This document shows, one piece after another, positions 21,202 to 31,310 of a DNA stretch of 64,000 nucleotides. Every line of letters begins with the position of its first letter. Positions within the stretch are counted from its first letter, which is position 1. The notes beneath the pieces are model-generated. The model made no database searches and had not been told where the DNA came from. It worked only from the letters and a program-made list of their open reading frames with translations. The translations under genes and the position numbers were made by a program. This stretch comes from Qipengyuania seohaensis (GTDB lineage: Bacteria > Pseudomonadota > Alphaproteobacteria > Sphingomonadales > Sphingomonadaceae). The stretch is taken from the NCBI RefSeq assembly GCF_002795865.1, contig NZ_CP024920.1:1957001-2021000 (forward strand), read 5' to 3'.

Positions 21202-22389
21202 TTGAGCGATACTACCGACACACCGCAGGAAATCGAACAGCTGCCGCTGGATGCATGGCATCGCCGCAAGGGCGCGCGCATGGTCCCGTTCGCGGGCTAT
21301 GAAATGCCGATCCAGTATTCGGCTGAATCGGGTGGCGGCATCGTCGCCGAACACGAATGGACGCGCAGCCAGGCGGGTCTGTTCGATGTGAGCCACATGG
21401 GCCAGCTGATGCTGACCGGCGAAAACGTCGCCGCGGAGCTGGAAAAGCTGCTGCCCGGTGCGATCACCACACTGAAGCCCGGCAAGGTGCGCTATTCGCT
21501 CCTTATCGACGAAGACGGCGGCATCCTGGATGACCTCATGGTCACCAACGCCACGCCGTGGATCGAGGCCGACGAAGAGGCGGGCACCGAAGGGCATTGG
21601 GGCGACCCGGCGTATTACATCGTCGTCAACGGCGCGATGAAATGGGACGATATCGCCCACCTTCGTGAACATTTGCCCGACGAAATTACCCTGACGCACC
21701 TGGACGAACAGGCCTTGGTTGCCCTGCAGGGTCCGAATGCTGCCACGGCCCTCAACCGCGTGATGCGTAACACTATCGACGACATGATTTTCATGGAAAG
21801 CGTCGTTCACGACTTCGGCGAATGGCCACTACGCATCACGCGCGCGGGCTATACCGGCGAAGACGGCTTCGAAATTTCGGTCCCTGCCGAATTCGCAGAG
21901 AGCCTGTGCGATCGCCTCTGCGCCGAAATCGAGGTTCGCCCTTGCGGCCTGGGCGCACGCGACAGCCTGCGCCTCGAAGCCGGCCTGCCGCTCTATGGCC
22001 ACGACATCACGACCGAAACCGATCCCGTGTCGGCCGACCTCGGCTTCGCGCTGACCAAGCGCCGCCGCGAGGAAGGCGGCTGGATGGGCCATGAAAAAGT
22101 GATGGACGTCTTCAACGCCGGCCCCGCACGCAAGCGCGTCGGCCTGACCTTCGAAGGGCGCTTGCCCGCCCGCGAAGGCGCCAAGGTTTTCGACGGCGAT
22201 ACGGAGATCGGCCGCATTACCAGCGGCGGCTTCTCGCCATCGCTCGGTCACCCGATCGCGATGGGCTATCTTGAAAAAAGCCACATCGAACCGGGAACCG
22301 AGGTCGAGGTCGAGGTTCGTAACAAGAGACTGCCCGCGAAGGTCACGACCATGCCCTTCGTCCCCCACCGCTATCACAGAGGGAAGTGA
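21202..22389 (+). CDS. gcvT: Glycine cleavage system T protein (aminomethyltransferase)
   Basis: A ~395-residue protein that transfers the methylene group from aminomethyl-lipoyl-H protein to THF, releasing ammonia. Family landmarks include '[18 protein letters not shown]', '[14 protein letters not shown]', 'ALQGPNAA', '[13 protein letters not shown]' and '[20 protein letters not shown]'. The TTG at 21202 is chosen because AAGGGA lies 6 bases upstream and the product then begins MSDTTDT. An in-frame ATG at 21178 has no ribosome site and lies inside a hairpin. It is the first gene of the riboswitch-controlled operon and ends just before gcvH. Confidence 0.93.
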   Translation: MSDTTDTPQEIEQLPLDAWHRRKGARMVPFAGYEMPIQYSAESGGGIVAEHEWTRSQAGLFDVSHMGQLMLTGENVAAELEKLLPGAITTLKPGKVRYSLLIDEDGGILDDLMVTNATPWIEADEEAGTEGHWGDPAYYIVVNGAMKWDDIAHLREHLPDEITLTHLDEQALVALQGPNAATALNRVMRNTIDDMIFMESVVHDFGEWPLRITRAGYTGEDGFEISVPAEFAESLCDRLCAEIEVRPCGLGARDSLRLEAGLPLYGHDITTETDPVSADLGFALTKRRREEGGWMGHEKVMDVFNAGPARKRVGLTFEGRLPAREGAKVFDGDTEIGRITSGGFSPSLGHPIAMGYLEKSHIEPGTEVEVEVRNKRLPAKVTTMPFVPHRYHRGK

Positions 22390-22394
22390 GACTG

Positions 22395-22766
22395 ATGGCT
22401 CGTTATTTCACCGAAGAACATGAATGGATCGACCTGGAAGGCGACACTGCCACGGTCGGGATTACCGATTACGCGCAGGGTCAGCTTGGCGATATCGTGT
22501 TCGTCGAACTGCCTGAAAGCGGCACCATGCTGGAAAAGGGCAAGGACGCTGCCGTGGTCGAAAGCGTCAAGGCCGCGAGCGACGTCTACGCACCGATCAG
22601 CGGCGAAGTGACGGAAGCCAATTCCGCGCTCGAAGACGATCCGGCGCTCGTCAACACCTCTCCCGAGGAAGACGGGTGGTTCTTCCGCATGACCGTTTCC
22701 GACAAGTCCCAGCTCGAAGGGCTGATGGACGACAAGGCCTACAAGAACTTCTGCGACGAGCTTTGA
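22395..22766 (+). CDS. gcvH: Glycine cleavage system H protein
   Basis: The 123-residue lipoyl carrier shuttles the aminomethyl group between P and T proteins. The lipoylated lysine is Lys59 in '[14 protein letters not shown]'. The N-terminal '[20 protein letters not shown]' and C-terminal 'GWFFRM' are typical. The ATG at 22395 has AGGGAAG upstream; a GTG three codons earlier is less likely. It sits 5 bases after the gcvT stop. Confidence 0.97.
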   Translation: MARYFTEEHEWIDLEGDTATVGITDYAQGQLGDIVFVELPESGTMLEKGKDAAVVESVKAASDVYAPISGEVTEANSALEDDPALVNTSPEEDGWFFRMTVSDKSQLEGLMDDKAYKNFCDEL

Positions 22767-22800
22767 TCTAAACGCCCGACCGGGCGCCAGGGGTTATTCA

Positions 22801-24168
22801 ATGCGTTATCTGCCGCTTACCGAAGCCGATCGTTCGGCGATGCTTGAGACGATCGGTGCGCCCGATGTGGACGCGCTGTTTTCCGACGTGCCCGAGGAGG
22901 CGCGGCTGACCGGTCCGATCGAGGGCCTGCCCATGCATGCCAGCGAAATGGCGGTCGAGAAGCACATGCGGCGGCTCTCGAAAAAGAACCTCGCGGCGTC
23001 CGATGCGGCGTTCTTCTTGGGGGCAGGGGCATACAAGCACCACGTCCCGGCCAGCGTCGATCACATTATCCAGCGCGGCGAATTCCTAACCGCCTACACG
23101 CCCTACCAGCCGGAAATCGCGCAGGGCACGCTGCAGATGCTGTTCGAATTCCAGACGCAGGTGGCGCGGCTCTATGGCTGCCACGTGGCCAATGCCTCGA
23201 TGTACGACGGCTCGACGGCCTGCTGGGAAGCGGTCGCCATGGCCAGCCGGATCGCCCGCGGCAAGAAGCGCAAGGTCGTGCTGTCGGGCGCATTGCACCC
23301 CCACTATGCCGAGGTCGTGAAGACCATGGCGAAGTTCACCGAAGACGAGATCGCGCACGCCAGCCCCGCCTTGCAGGCCCAGCCCGACAATGACGGGCTG
23401 ATCGCGCGGATCGACGACGACACCAGCTGCGTGGTCGTCCAGTATCCCGACATCCTCGGCCGCGTGACCGACCTGCAGCCCATCGCCGATGCGGCGCATG
23501 AAAAGGGCGCGCTGCTGATCGTCGTCAACACGGAGCCCGTGGCTCTGGGTGCGATCAAGTCGCCCGGCGAAATGGGCGCGGATATTGTCGTCGGTGAAGG
23601 GCAGTCGCTTGGCGTCGGCCTCCAGTTCGGCGGCCCGTATCTCGGCCTCTTCGCCGTCACCAGCCCGAAGCACGTGCGCCAGATGCCGGGCCGTCTGTGC
23701 GGCGAGACCGTCGACGCAGAAAGCAAGCGCGGGTTCGTCCTGACGCTTTCCACCCGCGAGCAGCATATCCGCCGCGAGAAGGCGACGTCGAATATCTGCA
23801 CCAACTCAGGTCTCTGTGCGCTGGCATTCAGCGTGCACATGACGCTGCTGGGCGAGAAGGGCCTCCGCCGCCTCGCGATGGAGAACCACCGCCTCGCCTG
23901 CCACGCGGTAGAGCGCCTCTCGAAGGTACCGGGCGTGAGCGTCCTCAACGACAGTTTCTTCAACGAATTCACGATCCGGCTCGGCACCGATGCGCGCGCA
24001 GTTGTGCGTACTCTGGCAGAGCGGGACATCCTCGCCGGCGTATCGCTCGGCCGGCTGTTCCCGAACAATGCCGAGCTTGCCGATGGCCTGCTGGTCGCCG
24101 TCACCGAAACCACCACCGACGAGGACATCGAGACCCTTGCCTCCGCTCTCGAGGAGGTGCTGTCATGA
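22801..24168 (+). CDS. gcvPA: Glycine dehydrogenase (decarboxylating) subunit 1
   Basis: 455 residues, the N-terminal half of the PLP-dependent P protein in its two-subunit form. It has '[18 protein letters not shown]', '[18 protein letters not shown]', '[20 protein letters not shown]' and '[13 protein letters not shown]', all diagnostic. It pairs with gcvPB downstream, with which it overlaps by ATGA, to decarboxylate glycine. Many relatives (for example E. coli) have a single fused GcvP. Confidence 0.96.
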   Translation: MRYLPLTEADRSAMLETIGAPDVDALFSDVPEEARLTGPIEGLPMHASEMAVEKHMRRLSKKNLAASDAAFFLGAGAYKHHVPASVDHIIQRGEFLTAYTPYQPEIAQGTLQMLFEFQTQVARLYGCHVANASMYDGSTACWEAVAMASRIARGKKRKVVLSGALHPHYAEVVKTMAKFTEDEIAHASPALQAQPDNDGLIARIDDDTSCVVVQYPDILGRVTDLQPIADAAHEKGALLIVVNTEPVALGAIKSPGEMGADIVVGEGQSLGVGLQFGGPYLGLFAVTSPKHVRQMPGRLCGETVDAESKRGFVLTLSTREQHIRREKATSNICTNSGLCALAFSVHMTLLGEKGLRRLAMENHRLACHAVERLSKVPGVSVLNDSFFNEFTIRLGTDARAVVRTLAERDILAGVSLGRLFPNNAELADGLLVAVTETTTDEDIETLASALEEVLS

Positions 24169-25772
24169 GCGCGCCCAACCAGTCCGGCTGGAAGCCCGGT
24201 ACCCCGGTCGAAGATCACAACGCGATGAGCGGCCCCGACACCGTCACCGGCAATCGCGCGCTGATGCTCGAAGAACCGCTGCTGTTCGAGATCGGTCATG
24301 TCGAGACGACTGGCGTCGACCTGCCCGAACCTTCGGACACGGCAACGCGTCTCGGCGGCATGGACCGCGCTGAGGCGATCGGCCTGCCGGGCCTGTCCGA
24401 ACCTGAAGCGGTGCGCCACTACACTCGTCTTTCGCGCCAGAACTACGGCATCGATCTCGGCTTTTTCCCGCTCGGCAGCTGCACGATGAAGCATAACCCG
24501 CGCCTCAACGAGAAGGTCGCGCGCATGCCCGGCTTTGCGGATGTCCATCCGCTGCAGCCGGTCCAGACCGTGCCCGGCGCGCTTGAAGTCATCAACGAGC
24601 TCGCAAACTGGCTTATCGACCTGACCGGCATGCACGGCGTCGCGATGAGCCCGAAGGCAGGCGCGCATGGAGAATTGTGCGGCATTCTTTGCATCCGCGC
24701 CGCGCTTGAAGCGCGCGGTGATGCACGCAAGGTCGTGCTTGTCCCCGAAAGCGCGCACGGCACCAACCCGGCAACCGCTGCCTTTGCCGGTTACGAGGTC
24801 GAAGATATTCCCGCGACCGCCGAAGGCCGCGTCGATCTCGAAGCGCTCAAGGCGCGCCTCGGCCCCGATGTGGCTGCGGTGATGATCACCAACCCCAATA
24901 CCTGCGGCCTGTTCGAGCGTGACATGAAGGCGATCTCGGACGCGGTGCACGCAGCAGGCGGCTTCGTCTATTGCGATGGCGCGAACTTCAACGCCATCGT
25001 CGGCAAGGTGCGCCCCGGCGACCTCGGCGTCGATGCGATGCACATCAATTTGCACAAGACTTTCTCCACCCCGCATGGCGGCGGCGGCCCGGGTTCCGGC
25101 CCGGTCGTGCTGTCCGAAGCGCTCGCCCCGTTTGGCCCGCTTCCCTACGTGGTGCGCGACAAGGATGGCGAGGTGCACCTCGTCGAGGAAGAGAACGCAG
25201 ACGAGTACGGACACACACAAGCCTTCGGCCGCATGACCGCGTTCCATGGGCAGATGGGCATGTTCACCCGCGCGCTGACCTATATGCTCAGCCACGGTGC
25301 GGACGGGCTGAAGCAGGTCGCCGAGGACGCGGTGCTCAACGCCAATTACGTGCTGCGCAGTCTCGACGATGTGCTCGATGCGCCCTTCGGACCGAGCGGT
25401 CCGTGCATGCACGAGGCGCTGTTCTCCGACGCCGGTTTCGCCGAGGATATCTCGACGCTCGATCTCGCCAAGGGGCTGATCGACGAAGGCTATCACCCGA
25501 TGACCATGTACTTCCCGCTGGTGGTGCATGGCGCGATGTTGGTCGAGCCGACCGAGACCGAGAGCAAGGCTGCGCTCGACCAGTTCATCGCCGCGCTGCG
25601 CAGCGTGGCGGAACGGGCCAAGTCCGGCGATGCGACACTGAAGACCGCGCCGCATTACGCACCGCGCCGCCGCCTCGACGAAACGCTCGCCGCGCGCAAG
25701 CCGGTGCTGGCGTATGAGGAGCCGATGGCTCCGTCGGGCCAACCGACGATGAGCGAGCAGGGCGGTCGTTGA
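24165..25772 (+). CDS. gcvPB: Glycine dehydrogenase (decarboxylating) subunit 2
   Basis: 535 residues, the catalytic C-terminal half of the P protein. PLP is bound by Lys298 in '[17 protein letters not shown]'. Other landmarks are '[16 protein letters not shown]', '[11 protein letters not shown]', '[10 protein letters not shown]' and '[11 protein letters not shown]'. The start at 24165 overlaps the gcvPA stop (ATGA). It is followed after 16 bases by the Nmad3-like gene, which appears to share the operon. Confidence 0.96.
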   Translation: MSAPNQSGWKPGTPVEDHNAMSGPDTVTGNRALMLEEPLLFEIGHVETTGVDLPEPSDTATRLGGMDRAEAIGLPGLSEPEAVRHYTRLSRQNYGIDLGFFPLGSCTMKHNPRLNEKVARMPGFADVHPLQPVQTVPGALEVINELANWLIDLTGMHGVAMSPKAGAHGELCGILCIRAALEARGDARKVVLVPESAHGTNPATAAFAGYEVEDIPATAEGRVDLEALKARLGPDVAAVMITNPNTCGLFERDMKAISDAVHAAGGFVYCDGANFNAIVGKVRPGDLGVDAMHINLHKTFSTPHGGGGPGSGPVVLSEALAPFGPLPYVVRDKDGEVHLVEEENADEYGHTQAFGRMTAFHGQMGMFTRALTYMLSHGADGLKQVAEDAVLNANYVLRSLDDVLDAPFGPSGPCMHEALFSDAGFAEDISTLDLAKGLIDEGYHPMTMYFPLVVHGAMLVEPTETESKAALDQFIAALRSVAERAKSGDATLKTAPHYAPRRRLDETLAARKPVLAYEEPMAPSGQPTMSEQGGR

Positions 25773-25788
25773 TCGCCCGGGGGCGGTC

Positions 25789-26523
25789 ATGAAGATCGTC
25801 TTCAGCCGCAAGGGCTTCGACAGCGCGGCGGGCGGAGGCCCGTCGCCGATCGTGGACGGCGTGCCGATAAGCCTGCCGATCCCCGCCGGCGCGGCCTCGA
25901 ACACGAGCTATGGCGCGCTCGGGCTGGGCGAGCACGCGCAGGCAGCCAGTCGCGGTAAGCTCGGCGCGGCGGACCTGTGCCACCACGATCCCATGTTCAC
26001 GGGCGATGGCACCTGCATCTTCGGACAGGTCGGCGCGGCGCAGACGCATCTCGCCAACCAGGGCGTCGGCGTGGGCGATATCTTCCTGTTCTTCGGCCTC
26101 TTCCGCGAAGAGGACAGTGGCGAGCCCCACCACCGCATCTTCGGCTGGATGGAGGTGAAGCGCATGGTCCATCTCGCCAGCTGCAGCGATGAGGAGCGCG
26201 ATGAATTTCGCGCACATCGCCACCCGCACGCGCTCGCCATGCATGGCAGCAATGACTGCCTTTATGTCGGGCCGGGTGGCACGGCCAAGCGCGCCTCATC
26301 CGTATTGCGGCTTACGGTCAAGGAAGGGCCGCCTTCGCTGTGGAACAGGCCGGAATGGCTGAAGCGCGGGGGACTGACCTATCACGACCGCGCGGACCGC
26401 TGGCTTCGCGGACGCAAGGTGAAGAGCGTCGCGCGCGGTCAGGAATTCGTTTCCGACATCGGCCGGCGCAAAGCCCCGCGCGAATGGCTCGCGGCGGTGC
26501 TGGAAGACCTCAGAGCGTCTTGA
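25789..26523 (+). CDS. Nmad3-like (nucleotide modification-associated domain 3) protein
   Basis: A 244-residue protein beginning 'MKIVFSRKGFDSAAGGGPSP'. It also contains 'CHHDPMF', 'FGQVGAAQTHLANQGVGVGD', 'IFLFFGLFR', 'RIFGWMEVKRM' and 'HPHALAMHGSNDCLYV', which I recognise as the Nmad3 domain family. That family was predicted by comparative genomics to take part in base modification, often in phage or defence settings; its biochemistry is not established. Here it is chromosomal, 16 bases after gcvPB and so probably co-transcribed under the glycine riboswitch. Its 3' end overlaps mmsB (opposite strand) by 14 bases. The family call is from memory of motifs, not a search. Confidence 0.7.
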   Translation: MKIVFSRKGFDSAAGGGPSPIVDGVPISLPIPAGAASNTSYGALGLGEHAQAASRGKLGAADLCHHDPMFTGDGTCIFGQVGAAQTHLANQGVGVGDIFLFFGLFREEDSGEPHHRIFGWMEVKRMVHLASCSDEERDEFRAHRHPHALAMHGSNDCLYVGPGGTAKRASSVLRLTVKEGPPSLWNRPEWLKRGGLTYHDRADRWLRGRKVKSVARGQEFVSDIGRRKAPREWLAAVLEDLRAS

Positions 26524-27376
26524 TCACCGAGGAGAAGTCGAGGCCGCCGTGTTCCCTGGCGAGTTCCTCGTAGATTTCCGCCGCTTTCGCGCCAAGCACG
26601 GTGGTCGCATCCACATCCTTCGCCGCATCCATCGCCAGGCGCAGGTCCTTCAACATCAGTGCCGTGGCGAAGCCGCCCTTGTAGTCATTGTCCGCCGGGC
26701 TTTCCACGCCCACGCCGGGCATCGGGGTGTAGGCGTTGAGCGACCAGCAATAGCCTGAGGACTGCGAGCTGATCTCGTAGAATTTCTGCGGATCGAGGCC
26801 GAGCTTCTCGGCCATCTTCATCGCTTCGGCGGTCCCGATCATCGAGATGGCGAGGAGCATGTTGTTGCAGATCTTGGCCGTCTGGCCAGCCCCAGCATCG
26901 CCTGCGTGGATGACCGCCTTGCCCATCGCCTGAAGCACCTCTTCGGCGCGCCTGAACGCCTTCTCGGTGCCGCCGACCATGAAGGTGAGCGTGCCGCCAT
27001 TGGCCGCCGCGATCCCGCCGGAGACGGGCGCGTCGACCATGTCGTATCCGGCGGCTTCGGCCTTGGCGTTCACGTCCTTGGCGGTGGCGACGTCGATGGT
27101 CGAGCAGTCGAGCAGCACCGCGCCTGCGGGCGCCTTGCCGATCACGCTGCCTTCGTAGACGGACTTCACGATCCCGCCATTGGGGAGCATGGTCACGACA
27201 CCGTCGACACCTTGCACGGCTTCAGCCGCGTCGGTGAAGGTCGCGCAGCCATTGTCCTTGGCCGTCGCCAGCGCCTCTTCCGACAGGTCGAAGGCATTCA
27301 CCTCGTGCCCCGCCTTCACGAGGTTCGCGGCCATCCCGCCGCCCATATTGCCGAGGCCGATGAAGGCGATTTTCAT
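26510..27376 (-). CDS. mmsB: 3-hydroxyisobutyrate dehydrogenase
   Basis: A 288-residue beta-hydroxyacid dehydrogenase that oxidises 3-hydroxyisobutyrate to methylmalonate semialdehyde in valine breakdown. It has the Rossmann loop 'IAFIGLGNMGGGMAANLVKA', the substrate motif 'DAPVSGGIAAANGGTLTFM' and the catalytic Lys168 in 'AGQTAKICNNMLLA'. The ATG at 27376 is preceded by AGAGAGATC. It lies downstream of the other valine genes but 212 bases away, so it may have its own promoter. Confidence 0.95.
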   Translation of the reverse strand: MKIAFIGLGNMGGGMAANLVKAGHEVNAFDLSEEALATAKDNGCATFTDAAEAVQGVDGVVTMLPNGGIVKSVYEGSVIGKAPAGAVLLDCSTIDVATAKDVNAKAEAAGYDMVDAPVSGGIAAANGGTLTFMVGGTEKAFRRAEEVLQAMGKAVIHAGDAGAGQTAKICNNMLLAISMIGTAEAMKMAEKLGLDPQKFYEISSQSSGYCWSLNAYTPMPGVGVESPADNDYKGGFATALMLKDLRLAMDAAKDVDATTVLGAKAAEIYEELAREHGGLDFSSVIKTL

Positions 27377-27573
27377 GATCTCTCTCCGTCTACCCGGTCT
27401 TTGCCGGGCTTCGATTGGGTGACAAAGGCGACAGTGTGTCGCCCGTGCCATTCGATTCCATCCCTTTGATTTTACGCGTTTATTTGGATGAACCCGAAGT
27501 TTACACTCTGCGCCCGCTTTCTCAGGCGACGAACTTTCATTGAAAGCGCAGCTAACGCCAGCGCGGCATTGTA

Positions 27574-27602
27574 GGAAAGGGCGTTGCCTTAACGCCCTTT
27601 CC
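27574..27602 (-). terminator. Hairpin overlapping the enoyl-CoA hydratase stop codon
   Basis: A perfect 12-bp stem (GGAAAGGGCGTT / AACGCCCTTTCC) with a 5-base loop includes the TAA stop of the hydratase gene. No good T-run follows, so it may be a terminator or a 3'-end stabiliser for the valine operon mRNA. The rest of the gap 27377-27588 shows no gene. Confidence 0.5.
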
Positions 27603-28371
27603 ACTTGCCTTCACGCTTTTCGACGAAGGCGGCCATGCCTTCCTTCTTGTCCTCGCTCGCGGTGAGGATCTGGAAGATGCGGCGTTCGATGATCAGGCCC
27701 TGGTCGAGGCTGGTCTCGAAAGCGGCGTTGACCATTTCCTTGTTCGCGATGGCAGCCATCGGCGGCATCGAAGCGATCTGCGCGGCGGTTTTCATCGCAT
27801 CGTCGAGCAAATCGTCATGCAGAACCACGCGCGCGACGAGATTGCTGCGTTCGGCTTCCTCGGCGCCCATCATGCGGCCCGTCAGGCACATTTCCATCGC
27901 CTTCGACTTGCCGATGGCCTTGGTCAGGCGCTGCGATCCGCCCATGCCGGGGGCAACGCCGAGCTTGATTTCGGGCTGGCCGAACTTGGCGTTCTCGCTG
28001 GCGATAATGAAGTCCGCCATCATGGCAAGCTCGCACCCGCCGCCCAGCGCAAAGCCGTTGACCGCGGCGATCCACGGCTTGCGGGTCTTCTTCACGATCT
28101 CGCTGGTCCAGGGCGAGAAGAAGTCCTCGAGGTAGAAGTCGGCAGCCGCCTTCTCGCTCATTTCCTTGATGTCGGCACCAGCGGCAAAGGCCTTGTCGCC
28201 CGAACCGGTCAGGACCGCGCAAAGCTGGCTGCTGTCGGCCTGGTAGGCGGCAAACGCCTCGGTCAGCTCTTCCAGCACCTTGCTGTTCAGCGCATTCAGC
28301 GCCTTGGGGCGGTTGAGCGTGATCAGCGTGACCGCGTCACGCTGTTCGACGGTGATGGTCTCGTAACTCAT
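27589..28371 (-). CDS. Enoyl-CoA hydratase
   Basis: A 260-residue crotonase-fold protein with '[20 protein letters not shown]', the oxyanion-hole motif '[10 protein letters not shown]' and '[19 protein letters not shown]', whose downstream segment carries the conserved acidic position ('[19 protein letters not shown]'). It most likely hydrates methacrylyl-CoA to 3-hydroxyisobutyryl-CoA in this cluster. The ATG at 28371 overlaps the upstream hydrolase stop (ATGA). General fatty-acid hydration is also possible. Confidence 0.92.
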   Translation of the reverse strand: MSYETITVEQRDAVTLITLNRPKALNALNSKVLEELTEAFAAYQADSSQLCAVLTGSGDKAFAAGADIKEMSEKAAADFYLEDFFSPWTSEIVKKTRKPWIAAVNGFALGGGCELAMMADFIIASENAKFGQPEIKLGVAPGMGGSQRLTKAIGKSKAMEMCLTGRMMGAEEAERSNLVARVVLHDDLLDDAMKTAAQIASMPPMAAIANKEMVNAAFETSLDQGLIIERRIFQILTASEDKKEGMAAFVEKREGKWKGR

Positions 28372-29435
28372 AGGGGTTTCCATTCCTCGTCTGCGGGAAG
28401 CGGGGCGAAGATGCTGTCGAGCAGTTCCTCGCTCACGCCCTCGGGCGTTGCCGGGTCCCATTTGGGGTCGTTGTTCTTGTCCACGATCACCGCGCGCACG
28501 CCCTCGGCGAAGTCGGGGCGGGTCAGAACGCGGCTGGCGATGCGGTATTCCATCGCCATGTTGTCGGCGAAACTGTCGAGCTCGCGGCTGGTCGCCAGCT
28601 GGCGCAGCGCGACCTTGCAGGTCTGCGGGCTCTTGGTGCCGAGCGTGTCGCGCTCCTTGGCCGCCCATTCGTCACCGTCATCGGCCGCCTTTTCGAGGCT
28701 GGCGAGAATGTCTTCATAACGGTCGGAGGCGAAGTGCTTCGCGATCTTGTCGGCATTGCCCTCGATCCGCGCTTTGGGCGGGGTGCCGACGGGTTCGGAC
28801 AGGATGCCGCGGATACGATCGGGCTTGTCGATGATGCGCGCCTTGACCTCGGGGAGCATCTCGCTCGGCACGTAATGGGTGGCGATACCGGCCCAGAGGC
28901 ATTCCGCCCCGTCGAGCCGCGCGCCGGTCAGCGCAAGGAATTCGCCGAGCCGCCCGCCAAGGCGCGAGAGGTGCCAGCCGCCGCCCACGTCCGGAAACAG
29001 GCCGATGCCGGTTTCGGGCATGGCGAAACGGGTGTTCTCGGTCGCAACGCGGTGAGTGCAGGGCAGGGCGATACCCACGCCGCCGCCCATGGTGATACCG
29101 TCCATGAAGGCCACGATGGGCTTTCCATAGGTCATCATCTGGTGGTTGAGTTGGTACTCGTCGTGGAAGAACTTGCGGCCGCTCTCGCCGCCATCGTTCA
29201 GCGCGGAATGGCGCAGCAGGTTGATGTCGCCCCCGGCGCAAAACCCGCGCCCTTCCGAATGATCGAGGATGACCGCTTCGATAGCATCGTCCTTCTCCCA
29301 CTCGGAAAGCGCCGCGCTCATCGCGTGGCACATGTCGAGCGTCAGCGCATGCAGCGCCTTGGGACGATTGAGCGAAATATGGCCCACGCGGCCATGGGTG
29401 TGGATCAGAATGTCGTCAGTCATTTCGGTGCTCAC
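28368..29435 (-). CDS. 3-hydroxyisobutyryl-CoA hydrolase
   Basis: A 355-residue crotonase-superfamily thioesterase that frees 3-hydroxyisobutyrate from CoA. The longer C-terminus and the motifs '[14 protein letters not shown]', '[20 protein letters not shown]' and '[20 protein letters not shown]' separate it from simple hydratases. The C-terminal '[20 protein letters not shown]' is also typical. It overlaps both neighbours by 4 bases, within the isobutyryl-CoA dehydrogenase - hydrolase - hydratase unit. Confidence 0.93.
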   Translation of the reverse strand: MSTEMTDDILIHTHGRVGHISLNRPKALHALTLDMCHAMSAALSEWEKDDAIEAVILDHSEGRGFCAGGDINLLRHSALNDGGESGRKFFHDEYQLNHQMMTYGKPIVAFMDGITMGGGVGIALPCTHRVATENTRFAMPETGIGLFPDVGGGWHLSRLGGRLGEFLALTGARLDGAECLWAGIATHYVPSEMLPEVKARIIDKPDRIRGILSEPVGTPPKARIEGNADKIAKHFASDRYEDILASLEKAADDGDEWAAKERDTLGTKSPQTCKVALRQLATSRELDSFADNMAMEYRIASRVLTRPDFAEGVRAVIVDKNNDPKWDPATPEGVSEELLDSIFAPLPADEEWKPL

Positions 29436-30577
29436 TGGCGCAAAAGGTCACGGCCCACGATCATGCGCATGACCTGGTTGGTGCCTTCGAGGATCGAGTG
29501 GACGCGCAGGTCGCGCCAGAACCGCTCGATCGGGTATTCCTTCAAGTAGCCATAGCCGCCAAACAGCTGCAGTGCGTCGTTGACGATCTTGCTGCCATTG
29601 TCGGTCGCAAGGCGCTTGGCCATGGCGGAAAAGCGCGACTTGTCGGGCGCGTTGTCGGTGACCTTGGCGGCCGCGAGATAGAGCAGGGCGCGCGAGGCTT
29701 CGAGGTCGGTCGCCATGTCGGCGAGCATGAACTGCGTGTTCTGGAAGTCGGCAATCGCCGAGTCGAACTGCTTGCGGTCCTTGGTGTAGGCAACCGCCTC
29801 GTCGAGGCAGCGCTGCGCACCGCCCAGCGAGCACGCGCCGATATTCAGGCGTCCGCCATCAAGGCCCATCATCGCGAAACGGAAACCTTCGCCTTCGTCA
29901 CCGACGCGGTTGGCGACCGGCACGCGCGCATCTTCGAAGATGACCTGTGCGGTGGGCGAGGCATTCCAGCCGAGCTTCTTTTCCGGCTTGCCGAAGGATA
30001 CGCCCGGCGTGTCCTTGTCGATCACCAAGCAGGTGATGCCCTTGGTCTTGTGATCGGAAGTGCGAACCATGGTGACGTATACGTCGTTGACGCCGCCGCC
30101 GGAAATGAACTGCTTGGTGCCGTTCAGGACGTAGTGGTCGCCATCCAGTACGGCGCTGGCCTTCAGGCCCGCCGCGTCGGAGCCGCTGCCAGGTTCGGTA
30201 AGGCAGTAGCTGGCGATTTTTTCCATGCTGACGAGGTCGGGAAGGTACCGGTCCTTCACGTCCTGCGACCCGAACTGGTCGATCATCCAGCTCGCCATGT
30301 TGTGGATGGAGATAAATGCGCTGGTAGTCGGGCAGCCATAAGCCATGGCTTCCATGATCAGCGCCGCCTCGAGCCGACCGAGGCCGATCCCGCCGCTCTC
30401 TTCGGAGACGTAGATCGCGCCGAAGCCGAGTTCGGCGGTGCTCTTGATCACATCGCGCGGGAAGTGGCTCTTTTCGTCCCATTCGCCGGCGAATGGCGTG
30501 ATGTTGTCGGCCGTGAAGCGCTGCGCCATTTCCTGGATCGCAAGCTGCTCTTCGGTAAGCTGGAATTGTCCTGTCAT
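29432..30577 (-). CDS. Isobutyryl-CoA dehydrogenase (acyl-CoA dehydrogenase, ACAD8-like)
   Basis: A 381-residue FAD enzyme. It shares long stretches with human ACAD8 such as 'FISIHNMASWMIDQFG', 'SYCLTEPGSGSDAAGLKASA', 'GLDGGRLNIGACSLGGAQ' and 'ALQLFGGYGYLKEYPIERFW', ending 'ILEGTNQVMRMIVGRDLL'. It would oxidise isobutyryl-CoA to methacrylyl-CoA, the first committed valine step after the keto-acid dehydrogenase. It is translationally coupled to the next gene. Confidence 0.92.
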   Translation of the reverse strand: MTGQFQLTEEQLAIQEMAQRFTADNITPFAGEWDEKSHFPRDVIKSTAELGFGAIYVSEESGGIGLGRLEAALIMEAMAYGCPTTSAFISIHNMASWMIDQFGSQDVKDRYLPDLVSMEKIASYCLTEPGSGSDAAGLKASAVLDGDHYVLNGTKQFISGGGVNDVYVTMVRTSDHKTKGITCLVIDKDTPGVSFGKPEKKLGWNASPTAQVIFEDARVPVANRVGDEGEGFRFAMMGLDGGRLNIGACSLGGAQRCLDEAVAYTKDRKQFDSAIADFQNTQFMLADMATDLEASRALLYLAAAKVTDNAPDKSRFSAMAKRLATDNGSKIVNDALQLFGGYGYLKEYPIERFWRDLRVHSILEGTNQVMRMIVGRDLLRQ

Positions 30578-30625
30578 GAGGGCGCTCTAAACCTCTCGCG
30601 GGGGCAAGGGAAGGGGTGGGCGGCC

Positions 30626-31015
30626 TCAGCCGCGAACGATTGCTTCCGCCTCGATTTCGACTTTCCATTCCTTGCGGCAAAGCCATGCGCAGCCGACCAT
30701 CGTTGCGGCCGGTTTCGCTTCGCCGAAGAAGCGGGCGTGGACCTCGCCCACGGCGGCCTGATCGTCGAAATCGGTGAGGAACATGCGGGTGCGCACGACG
30801 TCGGCAGCAGAGCCGCCAAGTTGCTCGATCGCCCGGACGATCAGTGTGCAGCAGCGCGCGGCCTGCGCGGCGGCATCGCCTTGGGTGCTCGACCCGTCGT
30901 CCTCGATCGGGCCGGTGCCGGCGACGATGATGCGATCGCCGTCCCTTACTGCACGGCAGAAACCGAATTGCTCCTCGAAAGGCGAACCCGAGGTCGTGCG
31001 TCGCCGCTCGCTCAT
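30626..31015 (-). CDS. RidA/YjgF-family protein
   Basis: A 129-residue single-domain protein with 'FGFCRAVRDGDRIIVAGTGP' at the start, the RidA-type Arg in 'DVVRTRMFLTDFDD', and the C-terminal 'KVEIEAEAIV' carrying the conserved Glu. RidA proteins hydrolyse reactive enamine/imine intermediates from PLP enzymes; more distant members have other roles. It sits 48 bases before the isobutyryl-CoA dehydrogenase and its start overlaps the I78-like gene stop. Confidence 0.88.
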   Translation of the reverse strand: MSERRRTTSGSPFEEQFGFCRAVRDGDRIIVAGTGPIEDDGSSTQGDAAAQAARCCTLIVRAIEQLGGSAADVVRTRMFLTDFDDQAAVGEVHARFFGEAKPAATMVGCAWLCRKEWKVEIEAEAIVRG

Positions 31016-31308
31016 CCGCAGGTGATCGCGGTGATTTTCATGTCGCGATCATAACGCACGTTCACACGGTCCGTGCGATAATCCATCGTCCAGGCGGATT
31101 CGGGCGGGCCCCAGCGCAGGGTCCGCGCACCGCTTTCTGCAAGGATCGCCGCGCCCATTTCCGAGGTTGCCTCGTGCCCGATGTGGGACTGGACGGCGGC
31201 TGCATCGCATGATCCCGGATCGCGCGGTGGCGGCAATTCGTCCTGCGCCGGAACTGTCGCGCAGGCTGCGAGCGGCAGGGCGGCACAGATGGCGAGAACA
31301 GCTTTCAT
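31012..31308 (-). CDS. I78-family peptidase inhibitor-like lipoprotein
   Basis: A 98-residue protein. The N-terminus is a lipoprotein signal (MKAVLAICAALPLAAC with lipobox LAAC). The mature part has 'CDAAAVQSHIGHEAT' and 'WTMDYRTDRVNVRYDRDMKI', ending in CG, as in I78 inhibitors of serine peptidases. It is probably periplasmic. The ATG at 31308 has AGGAGAGTGACG upstream; an earlier in-frame start would spoil the signal peptide. It sits within a run of envelope lipoproteins between valine genes. Confidence 0.85.
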   Translation of the reverse strand: MKAVLAICAALPLAACATVPAQDELPPPRDPGSCDAAAVQSHIGHEATSEMGAAILAESGARTLRWGPPESAWTMDYRTDRVNVRYDRDMKITAITCG

Positions 31309-31310
31309 CG

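Noticed and set aside
23304..25904. Very long minus-strand open frame opposite gcvPA/gcvPB
   Set aside because: It is the antisense of two certain genes; high GC with strong third-position bias keeps the antisense frame open. The product is low-complexity His/Arg/Asp-rich text with no domain.
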